A stretch of 64,000 bases of DNA from Microlunatus capsulatus (GCF_017876495.1 NZ_JAGIOB010000001.1:2480001-2544000); one strand, 5' to 3'. Shown: positions 7,250-16,199, counted from the stretch's first letter. Numbers and translations: made by a program. Notes: generated by a model from the letters alone, not told the origin.

Positions 7250-9976
7250 GTCCTGCTGGAGCAGCCGCCACAGCCGGTCGCGCGACATCGGCAGCTCGCG
7301 CGGCCGGACGCCGATCGCGTCGGCGACGGCGTTGGCCAGCGCGGGTGCGACCGGGTTGTAGGGCGACTCGCTCATCGACTTCGCCCCGTACGGGCCCAGG
7401 GCGTCGCTGGTGTCGGCGAAGAGGACCTCGGTCTCGGGGACGTCGGACATCTGGGGCAGGTGGTAGTGCCGCAGCACGTCGGTGGTCACCCGGCCGTCCT
7501 CCAGGACCAGCTCCTCCCACAGCGCCGTGCCCAGCGCCTGGGCCACCCCGCCCTCCACCTGGCCGCGGCACTGCGCCGGGTTGATGACGAACCCGGCGTC
7601 GGCCGCCTGCACCGACTGCAGCAGCCGCACCTCGCCGGTCCCGGTGTCCACCGCCACCCGGAAGCCGTGCACGTTGAAGGCCAGCGAGCGGACGGCCCCG
7701 TCGACGGCCGCCTCCCGGCGCAGCACGGCGTCCTCGCCCAGCAGGACGGGGAAGCCGAGCACGACGTCGCCGTCGCCCAGCCCGTCGGGTCCCGGCTGCC
7801 AGCGCTCCGGGGCGGTGCCCGTGAGGGCGGCGGCCCGCTCCTGCAGCGCGCGCAGCACGGCGGTCGCGGCGGTGTGCACGGCGCGCCCCGCCACCACGGT
7901 GCCGGTGGAGCCGAAGGCGCCGACGTCGTGGCCGGTCGCGTCGGTGTCGGACTGGTGCACCACGACCCGGTCGGCGCTGGTGCCGAGCACGCTGGCCACC
8001 AGCTGGGTGTGCACGGTCGTGGTGCCGTTGCCGAACTCCGCCGTCCCGACGCCGACGGTGCAGCGGCCCTCGCGGTCGAGCGTGACACTCGCCTCCGCCG
8101 GGTGACCGCGGGGCGGGACCGTCGCGATCATCGCCATGGCCAGCCCCCGTCCCGTCCGCCAGCGCGCGCCGACGGGCGGCTCCACGCCGTCGTCCCGGTC
8201 CAGCGCGGCCTCGACGAGGTCCAGGCACTGGTCCAGCCCGTAGGAGCCGAAGACGAGGTCGTCGCCCTCGACGTGGGTGACGACCAGCGGATCGCCGGGC
8301 CGGACGACGTTGCGCCGGCGCAGCTCGACGGGGTCGACCCCCAGCTCGGCGGCCAGCTCGTCCAGCGCCGACTCCAGGGCGAAGACGACCTGGCCCAGCC
8401 CGTAGCCGCGGAAGGCCCCGGACGGCAGGTTGTTCGTGTAGACCGACGCTGCGTCCACCCGCTTGTTGGGCACCGCGTAGATGGCCACCGACTCCGAGAC
8501 GCCGTGGAACATCACCCCGGCCGAGTGGTTGCCGTAGGCGCCGGTGTCGGTGAGGACGTCGAGGGCCAGCGCCGTGATCCGCCCGTCCCGGTTCCCGGCC
8601 AGGGTGACGTCGACCCGGAAGGGGTGCCGGCAGGGGGCCGTCGTCAGCTCCTCGGTGCGGGTCATCTCCAGCTGCGCCGGCCGGCCCGTGGTGAGCACGG
8701 CCAGCGCGACGAGGTCCTCGGTGAGCAGCTCCTGCTTGCCGCCGAACCCGCCGCCCACCCGCGCGGTGAAGACGCGCACGGCCGCGCGGTCGAGGTCGAA
8801 CAGCCGGGCGATCTCGTCGCGGACCAGGAAGGGCACCTGCGAGCTGGTGCGCAGGACGAGCCGGCCGTCCTCGTCGCGCCAGCCGACCGTCGCGTGGGTC
8901 TCCAGGTGGGCGTGGTTCACCCGCTGGGTGCGCCAGCGGCCCCGGACGACGGCGTCGGCGGCGGCCACCGCGGCGTCGACGTCGCCGTGCTCGCCGTGCA
9001 GCTCGGCGGCCACGTTCCGGCGCGGGGCGGCGATCCGGCTGGTCGTGGGGTCCTTCTCGCCGTGCAGGGCGGGGACGTCCGGGTCCTGCGCCCGCTCGGG
9101 GTCGACGTTGGCCGGCAGCAGCTCGTAGTCGACGACGAGCAGCCGGCACGCCGCCTCCGCGACGGCGAGCGTCTCCGCCACCACGGCGGCGACCCGCTGC
9201 CCCCGGAACCGGACGACGGTGTCGAGGACGAGGGTGTCGTCGGGGTCGTCGAGCCGGTTCGCGTGCCGGCCGGTCGAGAACGGCGTCGTCGGGGCGTCGG
9301 CCGCGGTGAGCACGGCCACGACGCCGGGCAGCGCGGCGGCCGCCCCGGTGTCGACGGAGCGGACCCGGGCCGACACGTGCGGGCTGCGCAGCACCGCGAC
9401 GTGGGTGAGGCCGGGGACGGTGACGTCGAGGGTGAACGGCTCCCGGCCGCTGACCACCCGGTGCCCGGCGGGCGCGCCGAGCGAGCGGCCGACGGCCGAG
9501 CCGTCCGCGGTCGTGGCGGGGCCCGCGCACGGGGGAGCGGCGGAGCCGGCGGCGGCCGCCCCGACGGCCTCCCGGATGGCGCGGTAGCCGGTGCAGCGGC
9601 AGAGGTTGCCCTTCATCAGCCGGGGCAGGTCGGGCAGGTCGTCGGCGGTGACCGTCGAGGCGGTGACGACCATGCCGGCGGTGCAGAAGCCGCACTGGAA
9701 GGCGGCGTGCTCGACGAAGGCGCGCTGCACCGGGCCCGGCTCCTCGGGGGTGCCCAGCCCGGCGGCCGTCGTCACGGCGCGGCCCTCGGCTCGGTGCGCC
9801 GGGAGGATGCAGGAGTTCACGGCGGTCCCGTCCAGCAGCACGGTGCAGGCGCCGCAGTCACCGGAGTCGCAGCCCTTCTTGACGGCGTGGTGCCCCTGCT
9901 CCCGCAGCAGGGTGCGCAGGCACTGGCCCGGCCGGGGCTCGGCCTCGACGGGCGCGCCGTCGACGTGGAACCTCAC
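7244..9976 (-). CDS. Xanthine dehydrogenase, fused 2Fe-2S and molybdenum subunits
   Basis: 910 aa. N-terminal plant-type 2Fe-2S domain with Cys36, 41, 44 and 56, then the all-helical 2Fe-2S domain with Cys95, 98, 126 and 128 (CGFC...CRCTGY). After a short Ala/Gly linker comes the molybdopterin-binding part: VGGGFGGKQE, PSGAFRGYGLGQ, GAFGSTGT, and near the C-terminus GAKSMSES with the likely catalytic Glu. Oxidises hypoxanthine/xanthine to urate. The GTG start overlaps the stop of the FAD subunit gene (GTGA). Most bacterial enzymes keep the small Fe-S subunit separate; here it is joined directly to the Mo subunit while the FAD domain is a separate chain, unlike the eukaryotic order. Uricase and guanine deaminase downstream support a purine substrate. 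Confidence 0.88.
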   Translation of the reverse strand: MRFHVDGAPVEAEPRPGQCLRTLLREQGHHAVKKGCDSGDCGACTVLLDGTAVNSCILPAHRAEGRAVTTAAGLGTPEEPGPVQRAFVEHAAFQCGFCTAGMVVTASTVTADDLPDLPRLMKGNLCRCTGYRAIREAVGAAAAGSAAPPCAGPATTADGSAVGRSLGAPAGHRVVSGREPFTLDVTVPGLTHVAVLRSPHVSARVRSVDTGAAAALPGVVAVLTAADAPTTPFSTGRHANRLDDPDDTLVLDTVVRFRGQRVAAVVAETLAVAEAACRLLVVDYELLPANVDPERAQDPDVPALHGEKDPTTSRIAAPRRNVAAELHGEHGDVDAAVAAADAVVRGRWRTQRVNHAHLETHATVGWRDEDGRLVLRTSSQVPFLVRDEIARLFDLDRAAVRVFTARVGGGFGGKQELLTEDLVALAVLTTGRPAQLEMTRTEELTTAPCRHPFRVDVTLAGNRDGRITALALDVLTDTGAYGNHSAGVMFHGVSESVAIYAVPNKRVDAASVYTNNLPSGAFRGYGLGQVVFALESALDELAAELGVDPVELRRRNVVRPGDPLVVTHVEGDDLVFGSYGLDQCLDLVEAALDRDDGVEPPVGARWRTGRGLAMAMIATVPPRGHPAEASVTLDREGRCTVGVGTAEFGNGTTTVHTQLVASVLGTSADRVVVHQSDTDATGHDVGAFGSTGTVVAGRAVHTAATAVLRALQERAAALTGTAPERWQPGPDGLGDGDVVLGFPVLLGEDAVLRREAAVDGAVRSLAFNVHGFRVAVDTGTGEVRLLQSVQAADAGFVINPAQCRGQVEGGVAQALGTALWEELVLEDGRVTTDVLRHYHLPQMSDVPETEVLFADTSDALGPYGAKSMSESPYNPVAPALANAVADAIGVRPRELPMSRDRLWRLLQQDR

Positions 9977-10779
9977 GCCAGCTCCTCCCGGATCTCCTCC
10001 GCCAGCAGCCCGCTCACCGCACGCCGCCAGTCGGCCGCCCCGTGCGGGTCGCTGAACCAGGCGTCGACGGCGGCGACGTCGGCGGCCAGCACGTCGGCGT
10101 GCGGCAGGTCGGGGTAGCGCAGCTGGACCGGGCGGTCGGTGGCCGCGGTGACGGTGAGGACGAAGCCGCCCGTGCCGGTCCGCCGGCCCACCAGCACCGC
10201 GCCCGAGCGGCCGAGGGCCGAGAGCGCCGTCCGCCGGAACGCGACCCGCGAGGCGAGGGCCGCGGCCCCGACCTCGACCGAGCGCAGCACGTCGCCCGGG
10301 CCCAGCCGGGTCGTCCGGTTCCCGGTGACGAAGGTCGAGGCCGGCAGCACGGCGTCGGTGCCGTCGGCGCGCCAGACCACGACGTCGGCGTCGAGGCCGG
10401 CGGCCAGGCTGGTCATCGGGCCCGCGGGCAGGGCGGTGCAGAGGTTGCCGCCGAGGGTGGCGACGGCCCACACCTTCGTGGAGCCGGAGAGGGCGCTGCA
10501 GGCCAGGTGGAACAGCGGCGCCGCCGCGCACCCCAGCCGTCCGGACAGCGCGGCGACCTCGGCCAGCGTGCAGGTCCCCGCCAGGCTGAGGCCGCCGTCG
10601 GGGCGCTCGGTGACCGACGGCCAGCCCAGCGTCGTGATGTCGAGCAGGCCGACGAGGTGGTCCTGCGGCTCGGCGAACAGCCACGACCCGCCGGCCAGCA
10701 CCGTGGTGCGCGCGTCGAGGCCGGCCAGGTCGGCGCGGCTACGGGCGGGCCGCACGTCGGTCACGGTGTTGAGGTCCAC
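9973..10779 (-). CDS. Xanthine dehydrogenase FAD-binding subunit
   Basis: 268 aa, CoxM/XdhB-type FAD domain: VLAGGSWLFAE near the N-terminus, and AVATLGGNLCTALPAGPMTSL, the FAD-contacting segment of xanthine dehydrogenase medium subunits. Accepts electrons from the Fe-S centres and passes them to NAD+ or another acceptor. Start placed at GTG 10779 (GAGAGTGGAGC upstream; gives the usual short N-terminus); an in-frame ATG at 10812 is an alternative with no visible ribosome-binding site. First gene of the xdh unit, translationally coupled to the Fe-S/Mo fusion. Confidence 0.85.
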   Translation of the reverse strand: MDLNTVTDVRPARSRADLAGLDARTTVLAGGSWLFAEPQDHLVGLLDITTLGWPSVTERPDGGLSLAGTCTLAEVAALSGRLGCAAAPLFHLACSALSGSTKVWAVATLGGNLCTALPAGPMTSLAAGLDADVVVWRADGTDAVLPASTFVTGNRTTRLGPGDVLRSVEVGAAALASRVAFRRTALSALGRSGAVLVGRRTGTGGFVLTVTAATDRPVQLRYPDLPHADVLAADVAAVDAWFSDPHGAADWRRAVSGLLAEEIREELA

Positions 10780-10845
10780 GCTCCACTCTCGCTCGCCGGG
10801 GACCCCATTCAAGGGTGCGCAGGTATCGGCTGTGTTAAGCCGCCC

Positions 10846-12465
10846 TCAGCGGACCGCCCAGCCGAACAGGTCGCCGGCGGCCGCGTCGCCGCGCACGCCC
10901 GGGGTGTCCTGGTACAGGGTGCGGCTCCCCACGGGGTTGGGCCCGAACTCGAAGGTCGACAGCTGCTGGACCATCCCGTCGCGGTCGCGGGCGACCCGCT
11001 CGCCGGGCACGCCGACGACGAGGCTGTCGACGTCGGGGGTCTGCACCGCGACGGCCGCGACGGAGGCGCCGAAGGCGTCGCCCGGCTCCGGCACGCCGGC
11101 GAGGCCCTGCACGTCCTGGTGGAAGCGGAGCCCGCCGGGACCGGCGGTGGTGAGCCCTGCCGCGGTGCCGTGCAGGACCGTCACCGAGCCCGCCCGGGGG
11201 ACCGCGCCGACGGCGTCCTGCGGGGCCCCGACGGCGAGGTCGAGGAAGGGCCCGGCGTCCAGGTGGCCCATCGCCAGGGCGGCGCCGAACTCGTCCTCGG
11301 GGCCGGCCACCCCCTGCACACCGGGCGAGTCCTGGGTCCAGCCCTGGCTGCCCCGGCTGGTGAGGCCGTCGGCCGAGCCCGGCAGGAAGGTCACCGAGCC
11401 GGCGCCGTAGCCCGGCTCGGGGTCGACGCCGTTCTCCCCGGGTGCCCCGACGGCCAGGTCGTCCACCCCGTCTCCGGTGACGTCGCCGGCCGCGAGGGCG
11501 GCGCCGAAGCGGTCGAGCGGCTCGGCCGCCCCCGGCACGCCCGGCGTGTCCTGGGTCAGGGCCCGCGCGGGCGCCCGGCCCACGCCCAGCCCGGCGCGGC
11601 CGGGCAGCACCTCGACCACGCCCGAGACGTCGTCCTCCCCGAGGGCCCCGACGGCCAGGTCGCCGACGTCGTCGCCGTCGAAGTCCCCGACGGCGAGCGC
11701 GGCCCCGAAGCCGTCGCCGTCCTCGGGCACGCCGGGCACGCGGGCGGTGGCCTGGCTGACGGTGCTGGTGCGGCCGGCGCCGCCGAGCCCGGAGGGCCCG
11801 CTCAGCAGCACCGTCACCGCGCCGGCGAAGGCGGCGCCGACGCGGTCGGACGGCGCCCCGACGGCCAGGTCGGCCCGGCCGTCGTGGTCGAGGTCGCCGG
11901 CGGCGAGCGTCTCGCCGAAGAACTCCGCGCGCCGGGCCGCACCGGCGCCCAGCAGGGCGTTCTGCGTCCAGCCGGACGCGCGGTCGGTGGTCAGGCCGGT
12001 CGGCGAGCCGTAGAGGACGGTCACCGAGCCCCGGCCGTCGTTCTCGCCGGGCGCCCCGACGGCGAGGTCGCCGCAGCCGTCGCCGTCGAAGTCGGCCAGC
12101 AGCGCGCTGGCGCCGAAGCCGTCGCCGGACTCGGCGGTGCCGGGTACGCCCGGGGTGGCCTGGCTGAGGTACTCGTCGTCCGGCACGCCGGTGGCGGGGC
12201 CGGTGCGCAGCCCCGACTCGGAGCCGTAGAAGACGTGCACGGCGCCCGCGCCGCGGGCGTAGCCGGGCTCGCCGACGACGACCTCGGCGAGGCCGTCGCC
12301 GTTGACGTCGCCGTCCACCGCGCCGGGGCAGGAGACGGCCGCGGACGCCGGGAGCCCGGTCAGCGCGGTCGAGAGGAGGACGAGCGCGCAGCCCGTCGTC
12401 AGGGACCGGGCGAGCGCCCCGGTCAGGCGGCGGCCGGGGGCCGGGCGTCGAACGTCATCGTCCAT
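10846..12465 (-). CDS. Secreted FG-GAP (integrin-alpha-like) beta-propeller protein
   Basis: 539 aa. N-terminal Sec signal (RRLTGALARSLTTGCALVLLSTALTGLPASA). The mature part is seven repeats of about 65-75 residues, each with a DxDGDGxxDLAVGAPGE-type calcium loop followed by a VTVLxGS strand, so probably one complete seven-bladed propeller. The last two repeats have lost the acidic loop (HLDAGPFLDL, AVQTPDVDSL). The function of such extracellular propellers is usually adhesion or carbohydrate/protein binding; none can be assigned here. ATG 12465 overlaps the end of the EamA gene by 11 bp; an upstream in-frame GTG (12483) is possible. Confidence 0.85.
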   Translation of the reverse strand: MDDDVRRPAPGRRLTGALARSLTTGCALVLLSTALTGLPASAAVSCPGAVDGDVNGDGLAEVVVGEPGYARGAGAVHVFYGSESGLRTGPATGVPDDEYLSQATPGVPGTAESGDGFGASALLADFDGDGCGDLAVGAPGENDGRGSVTVLYGSPTGLTTDRASGWTQNALLGAGAARRAEFFGETLAAGDLDHDGRADLAVGAPSDRVGAAFAGAVTVLLSGPSGLGGAGRTSTVSQATARVPGVPEDGDGFGAALAVGDFDGDDVGDLAVGALGEDDVSGVVEVLPGRAGLGVGRAPARALTQDTPGVPGAAEPLDRFGAALAAGDVTGDGVDDLAVGAPGENGVDPEPGYGAGSVTFLPGSADGLTSRGSQGWTQDSPGVQGVAGPEDEFGAALAMGHLDAGPFLDLAVGAPQDAVGAVPRAGSVTVLHGTAAGLTTAGPGGLRFHQDVQGLAGVPEPGDAFGASVAAVAVQTPDVDSLVVGVPGERVARDRDGMVQQLSTFEFGPNPVGSRTLYQDTPGVRGDAAAGDLFGWAVR

Positions 12466-13417
12466 ATCCGGATGGTGGCGCACCGACGACGACCGCGCCA
12501 GTGCCCACGACCGGTTCGGGGGGAGGCGTCCCCGCCGGTGCGCGGCGCGGCGGCCGGGAGGCGACGAGGACCCCCGCCACGACGACGAGCCCGGCCAGCA
12601 GCTCGGTCCGGTCGACCCCCTCGCCGAGGAGCAGCCACGAGCTCAGCACCCCGACCACCGGGACCAGCATCGAGAACGGGGCGACGAGGCCGGCCGGGTG
12701 CCGGGAGAGGAGGGAGTTCCACAGCCCGTAGCCCAGCAGGGTGGCGACGAGCACGATGTAGAGCAGCCCGAGCACCGAGGGCAGGGCTGCGGCGGTGGCG
12801 GTGGTCCGCAGCGCGGTGACCACGCGGTCGGGGCCCTCGACCAGCAGGGAGAGCGCCAGCACCGGGACCGGCGGCACGACGGACATCCACAGCGTGAGGT
12901 GGAGCGGCTTCGGGGCCCGGGCCTGCCGGCTGCAGACGTTGCCGAAGGCCCAGCCGAGCGCCCCGCACAGGGTCAGCAGCACCGGCAGCAGGGCGGCGAC
13001 CTGGGCCCGGTGGACGGCGATGACGGCCAGCCCGAGGACGGCGACGGCGATGCCGAGCGCCTGGCGCCGGGTGATCCGCTCGCGCAGCCAGATCCCGGCG
13101 ATCAGCACGGTGAAGGGCGCGGACGCCTGCAGCACCAGGGAGGCCAGGCCGCTCGGCATCCCGGCGGCCATCCCGAGGTAGAGGAACACGAACTGCAGCA
13201 GCCCGATGCCGAGCCCCACGCCGAGCAGCCAGCGCAGCGGGACCTGGGGTCGCGGGACGAGCAGCACCGCGGGCACCGCGACGAGGGTGAAGCGCAGCGC
13301 CACCATGAGCAGCGGGGGGAAGTGCTCCAGCGCCACGGCGGTGGCCGGGAAGTTGAGCCCCCAGACGACGGCGACGAGGAGGGCGCGGAGCTGGTCGCGG
13401 GGAGGCACGTCGTCCAT
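12455..13417 (-). CDS. EamA/DMT-family exporter
   Basis: 320 aa with about ten transmembrane helices in two repeated EamA halves (VVWGLNFPATAVALEHFPPL in the first, LLGYGLWNSLLSRHPAGLVAPFSMLVPVVGVL in the second). The family exports amino acids or metabolites such as O-acetylserine/cysteine. The C-terminal ~30 residues are a Pro/Gly-rich cytoplasmic tail. Divergent from the LysR gene with only 65 bp between the start codons, the classical regulator-target layout, so expression probably depends on that regulator. Confidence 0.85.
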   Translation of the reverse strand: MDDVPPRDQLRALLVAVVWGLNFPATAVALEHFPPLLMVALRFTLVAVPAVLLVPRPQVPLRWLLGVGLGIGLLQFVFLYLGMAAGMPSGLASLVLQASAPFTVLIAGIWLRERITRRQALGIAVAVLGLAVIAVHRAQVAALLPVLLTLCGALGWAFGNVCSRQARAPKPLHLTLWMSVVPPVPVLALSLLVEGPDRVVTALRTTATAAALPSVLGLLYIVLVATLLGYGLWNSLLSRHPAGLVAPFSMLVPVVGVLSSWLLLGEGVDRTELLAGLVVVAGVLVASRPPRRAPAGTPPPEPVVGTGAVVVGAPPSGYGR

Positions 13418-13438
13418 CCTCGGCGGAGGCGACGGTGA

Positions 13439-13457
13439 AGCACAAGCGACTTCTGCT
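13439..13457. promoter_or_regulatory. Candidate LysR operator in divergent promoter
   Basis: AGCA-N11-TGCT dyad (13439-13457) between the EamA start (13417) and the LysR start (13483), overlapping the expected -35 zone of lysR. Spacing resembles a LysR half-site pair, but the inner bases are A-N11-T rather than the textbook T-N11-A. Confidence 0.35.
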
Positions 13458-13469
13458 GCACCGACGGTG

Positions 13470-13475
13470 TAGCGT
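13470..13475 (+). promoter_or_regulatory. -10 box (TAGCGT) for leaderless LysR mRNA
   Basis: TAGCGT ends 7 nt before GTG 13483, the spacing expected when transcription begins at the start codon. This supports GTG 13483 over the in-frame GTG at 13435. Confidence 0.5.
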
Positions 13476-13482
13476 CGCTCAT

Positions 13483-14397
13483 GTGTCCGGGCCGACGGTG
13501 GAGCAGCTGGAGCTGTTGCGCGAGCTGCACGACCGGGGCAGCCTGGCCGCGGTGGCGGCGGCGCTGCACAAGACGCCGTCGGCGGTCTCCCAGCAGCTCA
13601 AGGCCGCGCAGCGCGAGCTCGGCGTCCCGCTGGTCGTGCGGGCCGGGCGCGGGCTGGTGCTGACCGACGCCGGCGTGGCCCTGGCCCGCAGCGCCGTCGG
13701 GGTGGCCACCGCGCTGGCCGAGGCCGAGGCGTCCTGGCAGCGGTTCCAGGGGGCGGCGACGGGGACGGTCCGGCTGGCCTGCTTCCACTCCGCCGCCGAG
13801 CTGCTGGTGCCGGGGCTGCTGGACCGGCTGCGCTCCCGGCCCGGGCTGGTCCTGGAGACCGCCGACGAGGACGTCGCCCAGGACGACTTCGCCGCGCTGG
13901 CCGCCGACTACGACGTCGTGGTGGCCCACCGCTCGGACGACGTGGCCGCCCCGGCGCGCGACGGCCTCGTGGTGGTCCCGCTGCTGCGCGAGCCGATGGA
14001 CGTCGCCCTGCCGGCCGACCACCCGCTGGCCGGGCGGGAGCACGTCACCCCGGCCGACGTCATCGGCGAGGACTGGATCGCCCCGCCGCCGGAGTTCCCC
14101 ATCGACCGGGTGCTCAGCGCCATCGCCGCGCGGGCCGGGGCCCCGGTCCGGGTGGTCCGCCGGACCACCCACCTACCCCTGACCGAGATCCTGGTCGCCC
14201 GGGGCCACGGCATCGCCCTGCTGCCCCGGCACACCACCCGCGAGCACGCGCCCGCGGGCCTGGTGCTGCTGCCGCTGCGCGACCTGCGCGCCGGCCGGCT
14301 GGTGGAGGCGCTGCTGCGGCCCGACCGCTACGCCCGTCGGGCCGTCCGTGAGGTGGTCGACGCCCTCGTCGCCGAGGCCGCGGCCGTCGCGCCCTGA
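13483..14397 (+). CDS. LysR-family transcriptional regulator
   Basis: 304 aa. N-terminal winged helix-turn-helix (VEQLELLRELHDRGSLAAVAAALHKTPSAVSQQLKAAQRELGVPLV) and a two-lobed effector domain (about 90-300) with the usual RLACFHSAAELLVPGLL opening. Start chosen at GTG 13483: a TAGCGT -10 box sits 7 nt upstream and an earlier in-frame GTG (13435) would cross the divergent promoter. Probably controls the adjacent EamA exporter gene and itself; effector unknown, possibly an amino acid given the partner. Confidence 0.88.
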   Translation: MSGPTVEQLELLRELHDRGSLAAVAAALHKTPSAVSQQLKAAQRELGVPLVVRAGRGLVLTDAGVALARSAVGVATALAEAEASWQRFQGAATGTVRLACFHSAAELLVPGLLDRLRSRPGLVLETADEDVAQDDFAALAADYDVVVAHRSDDVAAPARDGLVVVPLLREPMDVALPADHPLAGREHVTPADVIGEDWIAPPPEFPIDRVLSAIAARAGAPVRVVRRTTHLPLTEILVARGHGIALLPRHTTREHAPAGLVLLPLRDLRAGRLVEALLRPDRYARRAVREVVDALVAEAAAVAP

Positions 14398-14407
14398 GCC
14401 CCGCGCG

Positions 14408-14495
14408 CCCTGAGCCTGTCGATGGCCTGTCCTCCGCGCGTCGAGCGCGACCCTCCGCGCCCTGAGCGTGTCGAAGGGCCTTCGACAGGCTCAGG
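14408..14495. repeat. Palindromic dispersed repeat, two units
   Basis: The unit CCTTCGACAGGCTCAGG occurs as a head-to-head pair at 14461-14495 (17 + 1 + 17 nt, one mismatch between the arms) with a degraded inverted copy at 14408-14425. Located between the convergent LysR and AGPS-like genes; related units at 18005-18021 and 33828-33900. Can fold to a strong hairpin and may end transcription. Confidence 0.75.
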
Positions 14496-14507
14496 CAGCG
14501 GTGAGGG

Positions 14508-16199
14508 TCAGGCCCGCGAGGTCGGCGGGGTGACGGTGATCTTGCCCGGGTTGAGGTTGCGGCCCGGGTCGACCCCGGCGAAGAGGCCCTCCATGATCTG
14601 CACGCCGGCGGGGGAGATGTCCTGCTCCAGCCACGGGGCGTGCTCGGTGCCCACGCCGTGGTGGTGGGAGAGCGTGCCGTGGGTGTCGATGAAGGCCTGC
14701 TGGATGGCCGACTTCACCACGTCGTACCGGGCCAGGGGCTCCTGGTCGTCATGCCGGAAGGCGAAGGTGAAGTACAGGCAGGCGCCGGAGTGGTAGCTGT
14801 GCGAGAGGTGGCACATGACCCAGCCCTGGACGCCGATCTGGGCGAACGCCTTGCGGGCGGCGGCGGTGACGTTCTCGTACATCGGCACCAGCTGCGACCA
14901 GGGGGCGGCCGTCTCGGAGACGTCGGCCGCGGCCCCGCGGTCCAGCAGGAAGTCACGGATGTAGGGGGTGTCGAACTTCTTCTGGTCGTAGAGCTCGCCC
15001 GGGCCCTTGCCCAGCAGGATGCCGCCGTGCTGGCCGATGATCTTCTTGACGATGGCCTTCTGCCGCCGGACGTGGTCCGGGCCGCCCTCGTAGCCGACGA
15101 AGGACAGGCAGACGGCGTCGAGGTCCCAGCCGCGGCGCTCGAGGACCTTGAACAGGCCCTTGCTGACCAGGCCGGACACCGAGACGCCCTTGCTCTTCTT
15201 CCGGGTCGAGAAGGAGAAGCGGGTCTCCCCGGCGTCGGAGACGCGGGTCACCGACGGCGAGGCGTCGCTGGTGGAGATCTCCTGCATGGCGGCGACGCCG
15301 GCCTCGAAGGAGGGGAACAGGTAGCCGAGGATGACGCGCTCCTCGGGGATCCGGTGCACCTGGACGGTCACCTCGGTGATGACGCCGAGGCGGCCCTCGG
15401 AGCCGAGCACCATCTCGCGGACGCTGGGCCCGGTGGAGGTGCTGGGCAGGCCGCGGAGCACGAGCACCCGGCCGGGCATGACCATCCGCAGGCCGCGGGT
15501 GATGTCGGCGATGTCGCCGTACTTGTCCGACTGCATGCCCGAGGAGCGGGTCGCGACCCAGCCGCCGAGCGTGGAGTGGGTGAAGCTGTCGGGGAAGTGT
15601 CCGAGGGTCCAGCCGCGGGCGTTCAGCTGCGCCTCGAGGTCGGGACCGAGCGCGCCGGCCTGGATCCGGGCCAGCCCGGCCTCCTCGTCGACGTCGAGCA
15701 GCTTCGTCAGCCGGCCGAGGTCGAGGCTGATGACGGGACGGGTCTCGTCCTCGGGGGCCTGCAGGCTGCCGGCGATGTTGCTGCCGCCGCCGAAGGGGAT
15801 GAGCACGGCGTCAGCGGCGATCGCCGCGTCGACGACCTGCTGCACCTCATCCTCGTCGGCGGGGTAGACGACGACGTCGGGCACCCGGGGCAGGTCGTTG
15901 CCGCGCAGGCGCATGAGGTCGCGGATGCTCTTGCCGTAGGTGTGGACGATGCGGTCCTCGTCCTCGTCCACCGCGTTGTCGACGCCGACGACGGCGACCA
16001 GCGCGGCGTGCAGCTCCGGGGAGATGCGCGGGGCGGGGATGTCCAGGTCGCTCAGCTGGGTGCGCGGCTTGGGCGGGGTGGCGAGGTCGAGGTCGATGAT
16101 CTCCTGCACGAAGGGCCGCAGCGCGGGCTTGTCCTCGTGGTGGAAGCTGACGCCCTCGACGCCCCAGCCGTACCACTTCATGTGCTGAACGGCAGGCAT
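14508..16199 (-). CDS. Alkyl-DHAP-synthase-like FAD-linked oxidase
   Basis: 563 aa, vanillyl-alcohol-oxidase-type flavoprotein. FAD-binding PP-loop PFGGGSNIAGSL and GGWVATRSSGMQSDKYGDI; near the C-terminus LSHHHGVGTEHAPWLEQDIS, the His-rich active-site segment of alkylglycerone-phosphate synthase. In eukaryotes that enzyme swaps the acyl chain of acyl-DHAP for a fatty alcohol, making the ether bond. Start ATG 16199 has AAGGAG 7 nt upstream. It is preceded by PlsC and SDR genes on the same strand, a grouping that fits ether-lipid synthesis; however many actinobacterial relatives have unknown substrates. Confidence 0.75.
   Translation of the reverse strand: MPAVQHMKWYGWGVEGVSFHHEDKPALRPFVQEIIDLDLATPPKPRTQLSDLDIPAPRISPELHAALVAVVGVDNAVDEDEDRIVHTYGKSIRDLMRLRGNDLPRVPDVVVYPADEDEVQQVVDAAIAADAVLIPFGGGSNIAGSLQAPEDETRPVISLDLGRLTKLLDVDEEAGLARIQAGALGPDLEAQLNARGWTLGHFPDSFTHSTLGGWVATRSSGMQSDKYGDIADITRGLRMVMPGRVLVLRGLPSTSTGPSVREMVLGSEGRLGVITEVTVQVHRIPEERVILGYLFPSFEAGVAAMQEISTSDASPSVTRVSDAGETRFSFSTRKKSKGVSVSGLVSKGLFKVLERRGWDLDAVCLSFVGYEGGPDHVRRQKAIVKKIIGQHGGILLGKGPGELYDQKKFDTPYIRDFLLDRGAAADVSETAAPWSQLVPMYENVTAAARKAFAQIGVQGWVMCHLSHSYHSGACLYFTFAFRHDDQEPLARYDVVKSAIQQAFIDTHGTLSHHHGVGTEHAPWLEQDISPAGVQIMEGLFAGVDPGRNLNPGKITVTPPTSRA

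Noticed and set aside
6293-10117. 1274-codon open frame on the plus strand
   Set aside because: It is antisense to uricase and xanthine dehydrogenase, whose motifs are intact; its translation is Gly/Arg/Val/His-rich shadow sequence typical of high-G+C DNA.
14422-14796. 124-codon plus-strand ORF at the end of the AGPS-like gene
   Set aside because: Runs through the palindromic repeat and then antisense to a conserved coding region.
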